Source of the DNA: Kribbella sp. NBC_00382
Lineage (GTDB): Bacteria > Actinomycetota > Actinomycetes > Propionibacteriales > Kribbellaceae
Assembly (NCBI RefSeq): GCF_036067295.1
Contig: NZ_CP107954.1
Coordinates: forward strand, 1,674,001-1,738,000
DNA: 64,000 bases
Reading direction: 5' to 3'
The position numbers and the translations under genes are program-made. Below the pieces are notes generated by a model. That model saw only the letters and a program-made list of their open reading frames with translations. It was not told the DNA's origin and did no database searches. This document shows, piece by piece, positions 41,910-48,962 of this stretch; position 1 is the stretch's first letter; the number at the start of each line of letters is the position of its first letter.

Positions 41910-43445
41910 ATGGAGCGCTCGTTGAGGATCCTGCGGGGAAGGGTGTTCCCCGACCACTGGTCGTTGCTGTTCGGCCAGATCGCGTTCTACAGCTTCGTCG
42001 TCGTGACGATCAGCGGCGTCGTCCTGATGGTGCCGTACGAGCCATCGGTCGACCCAGTCGTCTACGACGGCCCGTACACGCCCCTTCGCGGCCTCTCGAT
42101 GTCGCGGGCGCTGGACTCGACGCTGGCGATCAGCTTCGAGGATCGCGCCGGCCTGTTGGTACGCCAGGTCCACCACTGGGCGGCGCTCCTGATGGTCGCA
42201 GCGATCATGCTGCAACTCCTCCGGCTGTTCTTCACCGGCGGATTCCGTCGCCCCCGGCGGCTGAGCTGGCTGGTCGTCTTCGGGCTGCTCGTCGTCACGC
42301 TGGGCGCTGCCATGACCGGTACCTCCCTCCCGGACGACATGCTCTCGGGCTCGAGCCTCGCCGTCCTCGACGGTGTCCTGAAGGCCACCCCGATCGTCGG
42401 CCCCGAGCTGTCCGCCCTGCTCTTCGGCGGGGACTTCCCGGGCGACGTGATCACCCGCTTCTACCCCCTGCACGTGTACGTTCTGCCCGCCGTACTCATC
42501 GCGCTCTTCATCGCCGGCGCGGTCCTCGCACTCAGGCACGGCCCAGCGCAGTACCCAGGACCCGGTCGTACGAACGACAACATCGTCGGACGTCCGGCGA
42601 GGGTGGCCGTGGTCAAGGGCGCCGGCCTGTTCAGCTTCGTGGTCGGTGTCGCGTTGCTGATGGGCGCCACCGCGACCATCAACCCGATCTGGATGTACGG
42701 CCCGGCCGACCCGGCGGACGCTTCGGCCGGAATCGGCCCAGCCTGGTACCTCGCGTTCCTCGACGGCGCGCTCCGGCTGATGCCCGGGTGGGAGGTCGTC
42801 TGGTGGGGCAGAACCATCAGCTTCGCCATCCTGGTACCGGTCGCCGTCTGCACGCTGTTCCTCGCGCTGTTCGCCGTCTACCCGTTCATCGAAGACTGGA
42901 TCATCGGCGACCGGACCGACCAGAACCTGCTCGACCGCCCGCACAACAACCCGATCCGAACCGGCATCGGCGCCGCCGGCATCGTCTTCTACGGCACCCT
43001 GTGGGCCGCGGCCGGCGCAGACACGATGGCCGTCCAGTTCCACCTCTCGGTCAATGCCCTCATCCACCTCTTCCAGGTACTCCTGGTCCTCGGCCCGCCG
43101 ATCGCCCTGGCCCTGACCCGCCGCATCTGCATCGGCCTCCAGAACCGCGACCTGGAAATCGCCACCCACGGCTACGAGTCCGGCAAGGTAATCCGCCTCC
43201 CCAACGGCGGCTACGTCGAACAGCACAACCCCGTGAACCCCTACCGCCGCTACCGCCTAGCCGGCTACACCCGAGCCACCCCCACCCCGCTCCCCACCAC
43301 CGACCACCCCATCTCCCCCATCCGCCGCCTCCGCTCCCGCCTCGAAACCCTCCTCGACCAAGACCGCCTAACCCCCTCAACAGACCACCCTCAAAGGCAG
43401 CCGATCGATCCATCCCCCAACCACGAGCTGACGAACACCCCCTGA
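41910..43445 (+). CDS. QcrB-like cytochrome b paralogue without heme bH ligands
   Basis: The 511-residue protein aligns along its length with actinobacterial QcrB (VFPDHWSLLFGQIAFYSFVV, YTPLRGLSMSRALDSTLAIS, SLPDDMLSG, LFGGDFPG, NPIWMYGP). The heme bL ligands His88 and His188 remain, but Q102 and G203 stand where the two heme bH ligands should be (14 and 15 residues further on), and the Qo motif is PAWY at 277-280 instead of PEWY/PDFY. No qcrC or qcrA lies nearby. It probably cannot run a Q cycle alone. The C-terminal 90 residues are Pro/Arg-rich. Confidence 0.9.
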   Translation: MERSLRILRGRVFPDHWSLLFGQIAFYSFVVVTISGVVLMVPYEPSVDPVVYDGPYTPLRGLSMSRALDSTLAISFEDRAGLLVRQVHHWAALLMVAAIMLQLLRLFFTGGFRRPRRLSWLVVFGLLVVTLGAAMTGTSLPDDMLSGSSLAVLDGVLKATPIVGPELSALLFGGDFPGDVITRFYPLHVYVLPAVLIALFIAGAVLALRHGPAQYPGPGRTNDNIVGRPARVAVVKGAGLFSFVVGVALLMGATATINPIWMYGPADPADASAGIGPAWYLAFLDGALRLMPGWEVVWWGRTISFAILVPVAVCTLFLALFAVYPFIEDWIIGDRTDQNLLDRPHNNPIRTGIGAAGIVFYGTLWAAAGADTMAVQFHLSVNALIHLFQVLLVLGPPIALALTRRICIGLQNRDLEIATHGYESGKVIRLPNGGYVEQHNPVNPYRRYRLAGYTRATPTPLPTTDHPISPIRRLRSRLETLLDQDRLTPSTDHPQRQPIDPSPNHELTNTP

Positions 43446-43470
43446 GCCTGGACCCAGCTAGGGTCCTGAG

Positions 43471-43677
43471 ATGCCCACGCCCGCACAGAATCGGCGATGC
43501 AACTGGTGGACGGCGATCGGTGTGGTCGTCCTGGTCGTCGTCAACGTGGTCTGGTCCCGGCTCGCAGGCCACTCAGAATGGACTGACTCAGCCATCTACG
43601 GCTCCCCCATCGCCGCACTCATCGGAGCGGCGGCCGGATGGGGAGCAGCGGTGCTTGCGGAACGACGTGCCCGTTAG
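43471..43677 (+). CDS. Small membrane protein
   Basis: The 68-residue protein has a basic N-terminus, one helix WTAIGVVVLVVVNVVWSRLA, a short polar loop and a second helix SPIAALIGAAAGWGAAVLA ending in ERRAR. It starts 25 bases after the cytochrome b stop and may be co-transcribed with it. No family recognised. Confidence 0.6.
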   Translation: MPTPAQNRRCNWWTAIGVVVLVVVNVVWSRLAGHSEWTDSAIYGSPIAALIGAAAGWGAAVLAERRAR

Positions 43678-43778
43678 AACGGCCGGCTCGGCGCGTACAG
43701 GATGACGAACGGGCAGCGGAAACCTCGTCACGGATATTGACCGGATGCGGGCTGCGCGTCATGATCGTCCGGGAATGA

Positions 43779-43793
43779 TAGGAAAGTTTCCTA
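43779..43793. promoter_or_regulatory. 15-bp palindrome upstream of the chitinase
   Basis: TAGGAAA-G-TTTCCTA is a perfect palindrome 47 bp upstream of the chitinase ATG, within a locally AT-rich promoter. Its place suggests an operator for a carbohydrate-responsive regulator; the binding protein is not encoded next to it. Confidence 0.6.
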
Positions 43794-43840
43794 ACATAGT
43801 GCGGCCCAACTCCTAGCGCCCCTAAGGATTGAGGTTCGAG

Positions 43841-44836
43841 ATGCGCTCACGCATGCTCAAGTTCACGACTGCCGCCCTCGCGGCCGGCTCACTGGCCCTC
43901 GGTGCGGCAGCCGCCGCCCAGGCCGCTCCCAGCGCGGTACAGGCTGACCCCGCCAGCATCGGCGCGGCGCCGTACCTGTACCTCGGCTGGGGCAACCCGC
44001 AGAAGGCGACCGACATCATGAAGGCCGCCGGCAACCAGTGGTTCACGATGGCCTTCGTACTGGCCGACGGCAGCTGTAACCCGAAGTGGGACGGCAACCG
44101 CAATCTCACCGGCGGCAACGACCAGTCCGTCATCAACAGCATCCGCGGCGCCGGGGGTGACATCATCCCGTCGTTCGGCGGCTGGGACGGCGACAAGCTC
44201 GGTGTGCGATGCACGTCGGCCTCCGCCCTGGCCGGCGCGTACCAGAAGGTGATCAACGCCTTCGGACTGAAGGCCATCGACATCGACATCGAGAACACCG
44301 AGTTCCAGAACAACACCGTCCAGCAGCGCGTCGTCGATGCCCTGAAGACGGTACGGGCGAACAACTCCGGGCTGAAGATCTACATCACCATGGGGACCGA
44401 GCAGAGTGGCCCGGACTCGTGGGGCAGCGGCCTGATCACCAAGGCGAAGAACTCCGGCTTCACCCCGGACGGCTGGGTACTGATGCCGTTCGACTTCGGC
44501 GCGGGATCGGCCAACATGGCCACGTTGACCCAGAAGGCCTCGGAAGGCCTGAAGGGCAAGCTCAAGACGGCTTACGGCTGGAGCGACGACACGGCGTACC
44601 GGCACATGGGCATCTCGTCGATGAATGGCAAGACCGACGACGGCGAGACCGTCCGGCTGTCCGACTACCAGGCGATGCTCGGCTACGCGCAGCAGCACCA
44701 CCTGGCGCGGTTCACCTACTGGGCCATCAACCGCGACCGTCAGTGCGGCAGCGGCGGCGACGCAGGCTCCGACTGCAGCGGGATCTCGCAGAGCGCCTAC
44801 GCCTTCACGAAGGTCGCCGCCCAGTTCCACGGCTGA
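43841..44836 (+). CDS. Secreted GH18 chitinase
   Basis: The 331-residue protein has a signal peptide (MRSRMLKFTTAALAAGSLAL ending AAQAA) and a GH18 barrel with YLYLGWGNPQ, DIIPSFGGWDGD (SxGG) and the catalytic motif AIDIDIENTEF, where Asp147, Asp149 and Glu151 make the DxDxE core. It cleaves chitin or related N-acetylglucosamine polymers outside the cell. The ATG with GAGG six bases upstream was chosen. It has no chitin-binding domain and is flanked by a promoter palindrome and a terminator. Confidence 0.92.
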   Translation: MRSRMLKFTTAALAAGSLALGAAAAAQAAPSAVQADPASIGAAPYLYLGWGNPQKATDIMKAAGNQWFTMAFVLADGSCNPKWDGNRNLTGGNDQSVINSIRGAGGDIIPSFGGWDGDKLGVRCTSASALAGAYQKVINAFGLKAIDIDIENTEFQNNTVQQRVVDALKTVRANNSGLKIYITMGTEQSGPDSWGSGLITKAKNSGFTPDGWVLMPFDFGAGSANMATLTQKASEGLKGKLKTAYGWSDDTAYRHMGISSMNGKTDDGETVRLSDYQAMLGYAQQHHLARFTYWAINRDRQCGSGGDAGSDCSGISQSAYAFTKVAAQFHG

Positions 44837-44842
44837 CACCCC

Positions 44843-44875
44843 AAAGCGCCCCGGTACCTGCACCGGGGCGCTTTT
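44843..44875. terminator. Bidirectional terminator of the chitinase gene
   Basis: AAAGCGCCCCGGT (44843-44855) and ACCGGGGCGCTTT (44862-44874) form a perfect 13-bp stem with a 6-nt loop, with T residues on the plus strand and A residues at the other side. It can end both the chitinase and the convergent isomerase-like transcript. Confidence 0.9.
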
Positions 44876-44893
44876 CGGTAGCTCAGGCGTCGG

Positions 44894-45733
44894 TCAGCCG
44901 GCGACGTGGGCGGTGCTGTCGAGCCAGTGCTGGGCGAGCTCGGTATCACCGTCGATGGTGATACCGACGGCTTCACGGTCGGCGAGCGGGAGCCGCCGGG
45001 TCATGGTCAGCAACAGCGCTCCTGCCGGGCCGGTGATCGTCACATCGGCCTGGTGGACGCCAGGCCGCCAGGTTGCCCCGTCGGGCCGCCGCTCGACGAA
45101 CCACGCGCCCGCGTCACCCTCAGCATCAGTGGCCACCCACTGCAGCGTTTGCCCGGTACCGCGCAGAGCATGAGCCGACTCGGGTCGCCGCATCTCCCAG
45201 GTAGGCGAGGTCAGCATCGCGAGGTGATTGCTGATGAGCGCACCCGCAATGTCGGCGTCAACGTCGGTACCGGCGGTTATGCCGGCCGCATTGGCTGTGC
45301 CGGTCGCTGTGCTGGCCGCGTTGGCTGCGTCGAAGCCGTGGACGACCGACTCGTTGAGCATGCTGGTCATCCAGAACTCCGTACCCGACCGCTCGTCGCC
45401 CGCGGCGTTGAACACCGGCGCCTCGAGCGCATCGTCGGAGCATGCGCCCGCGACTCGCTGCGCCGACTCCGACAGCCACGCCTGCCACTCGCCGGGATCG
45501 GCGGGAAGTACCGCCATCTCAGTGGGCAGTTGAGTGGGATCGACGATCCGCCGCTCGATGATCTCCGCAACCCAGTGCTGAGTCTGCCCAACGTGCTCGA
45601 CCAGCTCGGCAACCGTCCACTCCGGCGCCGTCGGCACAACCGCGTCAGGTCCCGCCGCAACAGCCGATTCCGCCAGCCGCCGAGTGTGCTCGACGATCCC
45701 ATGCCGGGCCCGTTCCGCAATCAGCTTGCTCAT
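44894..45733 (-). CDS. Maleylpyruvate isomerase-family (mycothiol-dependent) protein
   Basis: The 279-residue protein has the DinB-like N-terminal domain of mycothiol-dependent maleylpyruvate isomerases (EWTVAELVEHVGQTQHWVAE with two His, MLNESVVHGFDAANAA with the third His) and a C-terminal substrate-binding domain (EGDAGAWFVERRPDGATW and LLLTMTRRLPLADREA). The three His bind a metal that activates mycothiol. Its substrate is unknown, and the operon context gives no clue. Confidence 0.9.
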   Translation of the reverse strand: MSKLIAERARHGIVEHTRRLAESAVAAGPDAVVPTAPEWTVAELVEHVGQTQHWVAEIIERRIVDPTQLPTEMAVLPADPGEWQAWLSESAQRVAGACSDDALEAPVFNAAGDERSGTEFWMTSMLNESVVHGFDAANAASTATGTANAAGITAGTDVDADIAGALISNHLAMLTSPTWEMRRPESAHALRGTGQTLQWVATDAEGDAGAWFVERRPDGATWRPGVHQADVTITGPAGALLLTMTRRLPLADREAVGITIDGDTELAQHWLDSTAHVAG

Positions 45734-45848
45734 CTGTGTGTCCTCCCAGAGTCATCTTCCGTCTGCCCCAGACTCTGCCGTAGGAGGTTTACGGTTTCTT
45801 TCCGGTTCTCTACCGCCCTCGGCAGGTGCCGCAGTTAGCCTTCGATCC

Positions 45849-46445
45849 ATGGACGACGCCGGCGAAGAGACCCAGTGGTCGGATGCAGCGCGCGAGCGGT
45901 ACATGCGATGCACGGAGGACCTGATCGCCGCGCTCAAGGCGCACTCCGCGCTGACGATCGAGCGCAGCGGTCGCCAGCGCGAGCTCGGGCCGTACTTTTC
46001 CTCGAGCGAGGCACTTGAGAAGGCCGCTGAGGCATTCAGCGAGTCCGAGTTCGACTGGTGCGGTTCCTGGCCGTTGAGCCTCACGGACATCGAAGATTCC
46101 GACGATGAGGACAACGCGAGGGAGCCTGCGGGACCGGAGCCTGTTCTGTCCGGCCTGTTCCGATGGGACTTCACGGTCACTGACGAGGCCGCCGTCGTCG
46201 GGGCCGGAAGGGATGCTTATCGGCGTTCGTGGCCCTCCGACACCGACGAAGACGCTGTCATAGCGGTCCCGGACGTCGTAAGGGCCGCCGCTGAGATCGT
46301 TCATGCCGGTGAATGGCCGGAGCTCGAGAACACACCCGGCCTGGAGCACCGTGCAGAGTGGCGGACCTTCGTCTCTCACGACGGCCGCTCCGACACCCCG
46401 GACGACGAAGACCCCTTCGCCATCACCCGAGCCCTGCCTCGATGA
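45849..46445 (+). CDS. Hypothetical protein
   Basis: The 198-residue acidic protein (MDDAGEETQWSDAARERYMR, DIEDSDDEDNAREPAGPEP, DTPDDEDPFAITRALPR) has no signal peptide or membrane helix. The frame is open 55 codons upstream of the ATG but lacks a start with a ribosome site. I do not recognise a domain. Confidence 0.6.
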   Translation: MDDAGEETQWSDAARERYMRCTEDLIAALKAHSALTIERSGRQRELGPYFSSSEALEKAAEAFSESEFDWCGSWPLSLTDIEDSDDEDNAREPAGPEPVLSGLFRWDFTVTDEAAVVGAGRDAYRRSWPSDTDEDAVIAVPDVVRAAAEIVHAGEWPELENTPGLEHRAEWRTFVSHDGRSDTPDDEDPFAITRALPR

Positions 46446-46514
46446 GGTCCGCTGGGTATCGCGAACCGGTGAGTCTCCCATCAGCCGACCGCGTCGCGAC
46501 GCTGGGCCTGGGGA

Positions 46515-47153
46515 TCAGCGGTACGCCACCTCGGCGTCCCAGTACGGGGGCAGGTCGGCCGGTTCCCACGATGGATCGGGACGGAAATCCGTGTACCGGC
46601 CGTCGAACGGGAACCGGCCGGCCTCGATGTCGCCGATGATGCGCTCGCCGGCCGCGCGGATGCGGTCCGCCTCGGCCGCCGTCCAATACGCCGGATGATC
46701 GATCCGCTCGGCCAGCTCGTCCTCGTCCTTTAGCGACCAACTGCGATCGGGCGCGACCACGATGTCGAGCGCGTGATCGAGGATGTCGGTACCGGCCGAC
46801 CAGCGGCGTACCGGGGACTCCAGGTTCACGTACCAGCCCTCGAACCGCATCTCCAGGTCGAAGAACCACCACACCGAATGGTCCGCCTCGGGTTCGGTAC
46901 GGATCAGCACGTGCCGGCCTTCCCAATGCCGCGGCCAGAGCATGGACGGCGTACGGTCCCGCTCCGCCAGCGACATCTTCCGGATCAACGCGCCGTCCCG
47001 AGTACCACGCAACATGCAGTCCGATCCGGCCGCAGTCCAGGTGACCAACGCCTCCGCGTCGTCACGCACGACGCGCGCGGTCTGCACCGCAGCGATCATC
47101 CCGTTGAGATGGACATCGCGACGAGCGATCGACCGACCAGCAGCAAACACCAT
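46515..47153 (-). CDS. DUF402/FomD-like protein
   Basis: The 212-residue protein has the DUF402 pattern WWFFDLEMRFEGWYVNLESP followed by DHALDIVVAPDRSWSLKDED and DELAERIDHPAYWTAAEADR. DUF402/FomD proteins are metal-dependent nucleotide-diphosphate phosphatases with the DHALD aspartates binding the metal. It stands alone. Confidence 0.9.
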   Translation of the reverse strand: MVFAAGRSIARRDVHLNGMIAAVQTARVVRDDAEALVTWTAAGSDCMLRGTRDGALIRKMSLAERDRTPSMLWPRHWEGRHVLIRTEPEADHSVWWFFDLEMRFEGWYVNLESPVRRWSAGTDILDHALDIVVAPDRSWSLKDEDELAERIDHPAYWTAAEADRIRAAGERIIGDIEAGRFPFDGRYTDFRPDPSWEPADLPPYWDAEVAYR

Positions 47154-47257
47154 CGCGCCATGCTACGACTCAGCGCAGTGGGCCGCGTGGGGACAAAAAT
47201 CCTGGGAATGACAGAACCCCCGGGCGGAGGGAGTGGCCTCTGACCTGGGGGTTTGGG

Positions 47258-47333
47258 TGGAGCCGCCTGTCGGAATCGAACCGACGACCTTCTCATTACG
47301 AGTGAGACGCTCTGCCGACTGAGCTAAGGCGGC
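47258..47333 (-). tRNA. tRNA-Thr (anticodon CGU)
   Basis: The acceptor arms GCCGCCT/AGGCGGC pair perfectly, the D and T arms are standard, and the anticodon loop CTCGTAA gives CGU, reading ACG. The CCA end is encoded at 47258-47260. It is a regular class I tRNA and is divergent from the tRNA/RtcB island that follows. Confidence 0.95.
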
Positions 47334-47611
47334 GTGGCCCGGGGGCCGATGCAAGAGTGTAGCGGGATGGCGGGCTGATTCCGAATCGGATACCGGGGTG
47401 GGGGTGAGCTGGGTGGTGTCGGCGGGCCGGGGGCGGGGCCGGGACGGGTGCGGCGAGGTGGGGAACCGGAGGCGGAAGGGCGGCGTCGTAGCGGCGTACC
47501 GGAAGGTGATGGAAATGCCGGGGAATAGATGGTGGGGGAAATGCATTGACTTGGGTTGATGGGATGGGTGAAACTAATGCCCGCAAGGACCGAACAGACT
47601 AGGAGAAGCAC

Positions 47612-47755
47612 GTGAGCGGCAAGCAAGAGTTCAGGAAGGCGTGGCGTGAAGAGCGCAACGTCATGCCTGCTTGCCTGCGATCGGTGCTGCGGTATGCCGA
47701 TATCCACCAGCTCGCAGGGCGCCTGAGCCCGGCGTACGGCGGTCCACCTGACTGA
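47612..47755 (+). CDS. Small ORF followed by two hairpins
   Basis: A 47-codon frame starts at GTG with AGGAG six bases upstream and encodes VSGKQEFRKAWREERNVMPA then CLRSVLRYADIHQLAGRLSP-AYGGPPD. About 74 percent of its codons end in G or C, lower than neighbouring genes. A possible -35 TTGACT lies at 47546-47551. The stop lies inside a perfect 10-bp hairpin and is followed by a terminator, so it may be a small protein or a leader peptide. No family recognised. Confidence 0.5.
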   Translation: MSGKQEFRKAWREERNVMPACLRSVLRYADIHQLAGRLSPAYGGPPD

Positions 47756-47820
47756 TCATCCAGCATCAGTCAGGAGCCGCCAGACCGGGAGAGCCCGGAT
47801 CTAGGCGGCTCTTTTGTTTT
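47747..47820 (+). terminator. Tandem hairpins: stop-codon stem and U-tract terminator
   Basis: CCTGACTGAT (47747-47756) pairs with ATCAGTCAGG (47765-47774) and encloses the small ORF stop. The second stem, GAGCCGCC (47774-47781) with GGCGGCTC (47804-47811), has an inner CCGGG/CCCGG stem and is followed by TTTTGTTTT. The second is a good intrinsic terminator. The two share base 47774, so they may be mutually exclusive at the junction, as in an attenuator. Confidence 0.75.
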
Positions 47821-47909
47821 CACCAGACAGCACCAAAGAATGCGCTTTCTGCTGCCCACGGGCAGGCAATTCGAATTATTGACAACTGGATATGCCATTT
47901 AGCAATATG

Positions 47910-47982
47910 CGAGCTGTAGGCCAGCGGCCAGGCCACCTCATTTGGGATGAGGGGATCGGGGGTTCGAGTCCCTCCAGCTCGA
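47910..47982 (+). tRNA. tRNA-Pro (anticodon UGG), first of the island
   Basis: The acceptor CGAGCTG/CAGCTCG is perfect with A73. The loop TTTGGGA gives UGG, reading CCA. U8, A14 and the T-loop TTCGAGT are conserved; CCA is not fully encoded (ACCG). C1-G72 and A73 fit proline identity. Confidence 0.85.
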
Positions 47983-48088
47983 CCGGGCGCACGCAGAAAG
48001 CTCAGCTACCGGCCGAGCGAGCGCCGAACCCTGGGACGTCGGCCGCGATCGGAGGAGGCTCCGAACCGCCACCGCCGCCCACTCACGC

Positions 48089-48125
48089 GCCCTGCGCCGG
48101 AAATCCGAACACTCCGGCGCAGGGC
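48089..48125. other. 13-bp hairpin between tRNA-Pro and tRNA-Arg
   Basis: GCCCTGCGCCGGA (48089-48101) and TCCGGCGCAGGGC (48113-48125) are exact complements with an 11-nt loop, seven bases before the tRNA-Arg. There is no T-run, so RNA processing or stability is likelier than termination. Confidence 0.7.
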
Positions 48126-48131
48126 CGGTGA

Positions 48132-48205
48132 ACGCCCGTGGCTCAACTGGAGAGGGCACCTGCCTACGAAGCAGGAGGTTGCAGGTTCGAATCCTGCCGG
48201 GCGTA
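48132..48205 (+). tRNA. tRNA-Arg (anticodon ACG)
   Basis: ACGCCCG/CGGGCGT form the acceptor stem with A73. The anticodon loop CTACGAA gives ACG (inosine-modified to read CGN). U8, A14 and TTCGAAT are present. The next tRNA begins only four bases after its discriminator. Confidence 0.85.
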
Positions 48206-48209
48206 CCCA

Positions 48210-48286
48210 GCGGCTCTAGCCCAATTGGCAGAGGCGCCTGGCTTAGGACCAGGAGGTTCAGGGTTCGAATCCCTGGAGCCGCACCA
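48210..48286 (+). tRNA. Class I tRNA with anticodon UAG (Leu codon CUA)
   Basis: GCGGCTC/GAGCCGC make the acceptor stem, with encoded ACCA. Anticodon stem CCTGG/CCAGG encloses CTTAGGA, so the anticodon is UAG, which reads the leucine codon CUA. The variable loop is only AGGTT (5 nt), whereas bacterial tRNA-Leu is class II with a long arm. All tertiary positions (U8, A14, GG, TTCGAAT) look normal. The amino acid is therefore uncertain. Confidence 0.8.
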
Positions 48287-48367
48287 AGTAGTACCACCCA
48301 AGCCGCACCGATAGAGCCGTCCCGGCAACTACCTGTCGGGCACACTGGAGGAGAGGAGGAACCAAGC

Positions 48368-48814
48368 ATGAGCGGTGTCATAGTGCTCAACGCCTCATAT
48401 GAGCAGCTCCACGTCGTGTCGGTCCAGCACGCCATCCGGATGCTCGTCCGGGAGGTCGCGGTCGTCGAGGAGGCGCACGACGGCGCCAGCATCGGCCCGT
48501 TCCCCTTCCCCCGCGTACTGCGCCTGGTCCGGTACGTCGTGACCAAGTGGCGCTACGCGTCCGGCCGACTGCAGTACACCCGGGCCGGCGTACTGAAGCG
48601 TGACAAGCACCGCTGTGCGTACTGCGGCCAGGCGGGCGCCACCACGATGGATCACGTCGTACCGCGGTCCCGTGGCGGCCGTGGCGAGTGGCTGAACGCC
48701 GTCGCCGCGCACGCACGCTGCAACGAGAAGAAGGGCTGCCGCACGCCCGAGGAAGCCGGTATGCCGCTGCTGTGGCAGCCGTGGATCCCCTCGCGTGCTG
48801 AGTTAGCACTCTGA
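48368..48814 (+). CDS. HNH endonuclease of the tRNA island
   Basis: The 148-residue protein starts MSGVIVLNASYEQLHVVSVQ and has a zinc-braced HNH site: Cys83/Cys86 (CAYC), Asp95-His96 in MDHVVPRSRGG, Asn110, and Cys118-Asn119 in ARCNEKKG. This is a branch of the actinobacterial VLNASYE-type HNH proteins. The ATG has GGAGG eight bases upstream. It sits between tRNA genes on the same strand, 31 bp before tRNA-Gln. Its target, DNA or RNA, is unknown. Confidence 0.9.
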   Translation: MSGVIVLNASYEQLHVVSVQHAIRMLVREVAVVEEAHDGASIGPFPFPRVLRLVRYVVTKWRYASGRLQYTRAGVLKRDKHRCAYCGQAGATTMDHVVPRSRGGRGEWLNAVAAHARCNEKKGCRTPEEAGMPLLWQPWIPSRAELAL

Positions 48815-48845
48815 CGTAGTACCGACCGGTGCCGCGTCAGAGCGG

Positions 48846-48918
48846 TGCCAGGTGGGTGACGGCATCCCACCCTCGGTTCTGACCCGAGGTCCCGCAGGTT
48901 CGAGCCCTGCCCTGGCAG
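48846..48918 (+). tRNA. tRNA-Gln-like (anticodon CUG)
   Basis: TGCCAGG/CCTGGCA form the acceptor and G73 follows; U1-A72 and G73 match glutamine identity. CTCGG-TTCTGAC-CCGAG gives anticodon CUG, reading CAG. The D-arm is unusual: loop ACGGCATC without A21 and no clear residue 26. It lies in the 149-bp gap between HNH and rtcB. Confidence 0.75.
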
Positions 48919-48962
48919 CTTCGGCATGCCGAAAAACAAGCAGACCAAGTAGAGGAGTGGAG

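Noticed and set aside
41850..43226. Long minus-strand frame opposite the cytochrome b gene
   Set aside because: It is a GC-skew shadow of the plus-strand QcrB frame, with low-complexity Asp/Arg/Gly sequence and no recognisable domain.
44940..44967. Perfect 11-bp inverted repeat TCGGTATCACC / GGTGATACCGA
   Set aside because: It lies inside the coding end of the isomerase-like gene and encodes GITIDGDTEL, so I treat it as coincidental codon structure.
47879..47908. TTGACA followed by CAATAT as a promoter for tRNA-Pro
   Set aside because: The -10-like box would lie directly before the mature tRNA end, so transcription would start inside the tRNA.
48926..48952. Micro-ORF MPKNKQTK between tRNA-Gln and rtcB
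   Set aside because: It has no ribosome site and its ATG lies in a palindrome just after the tRNA; eight codons are not enough evidence.
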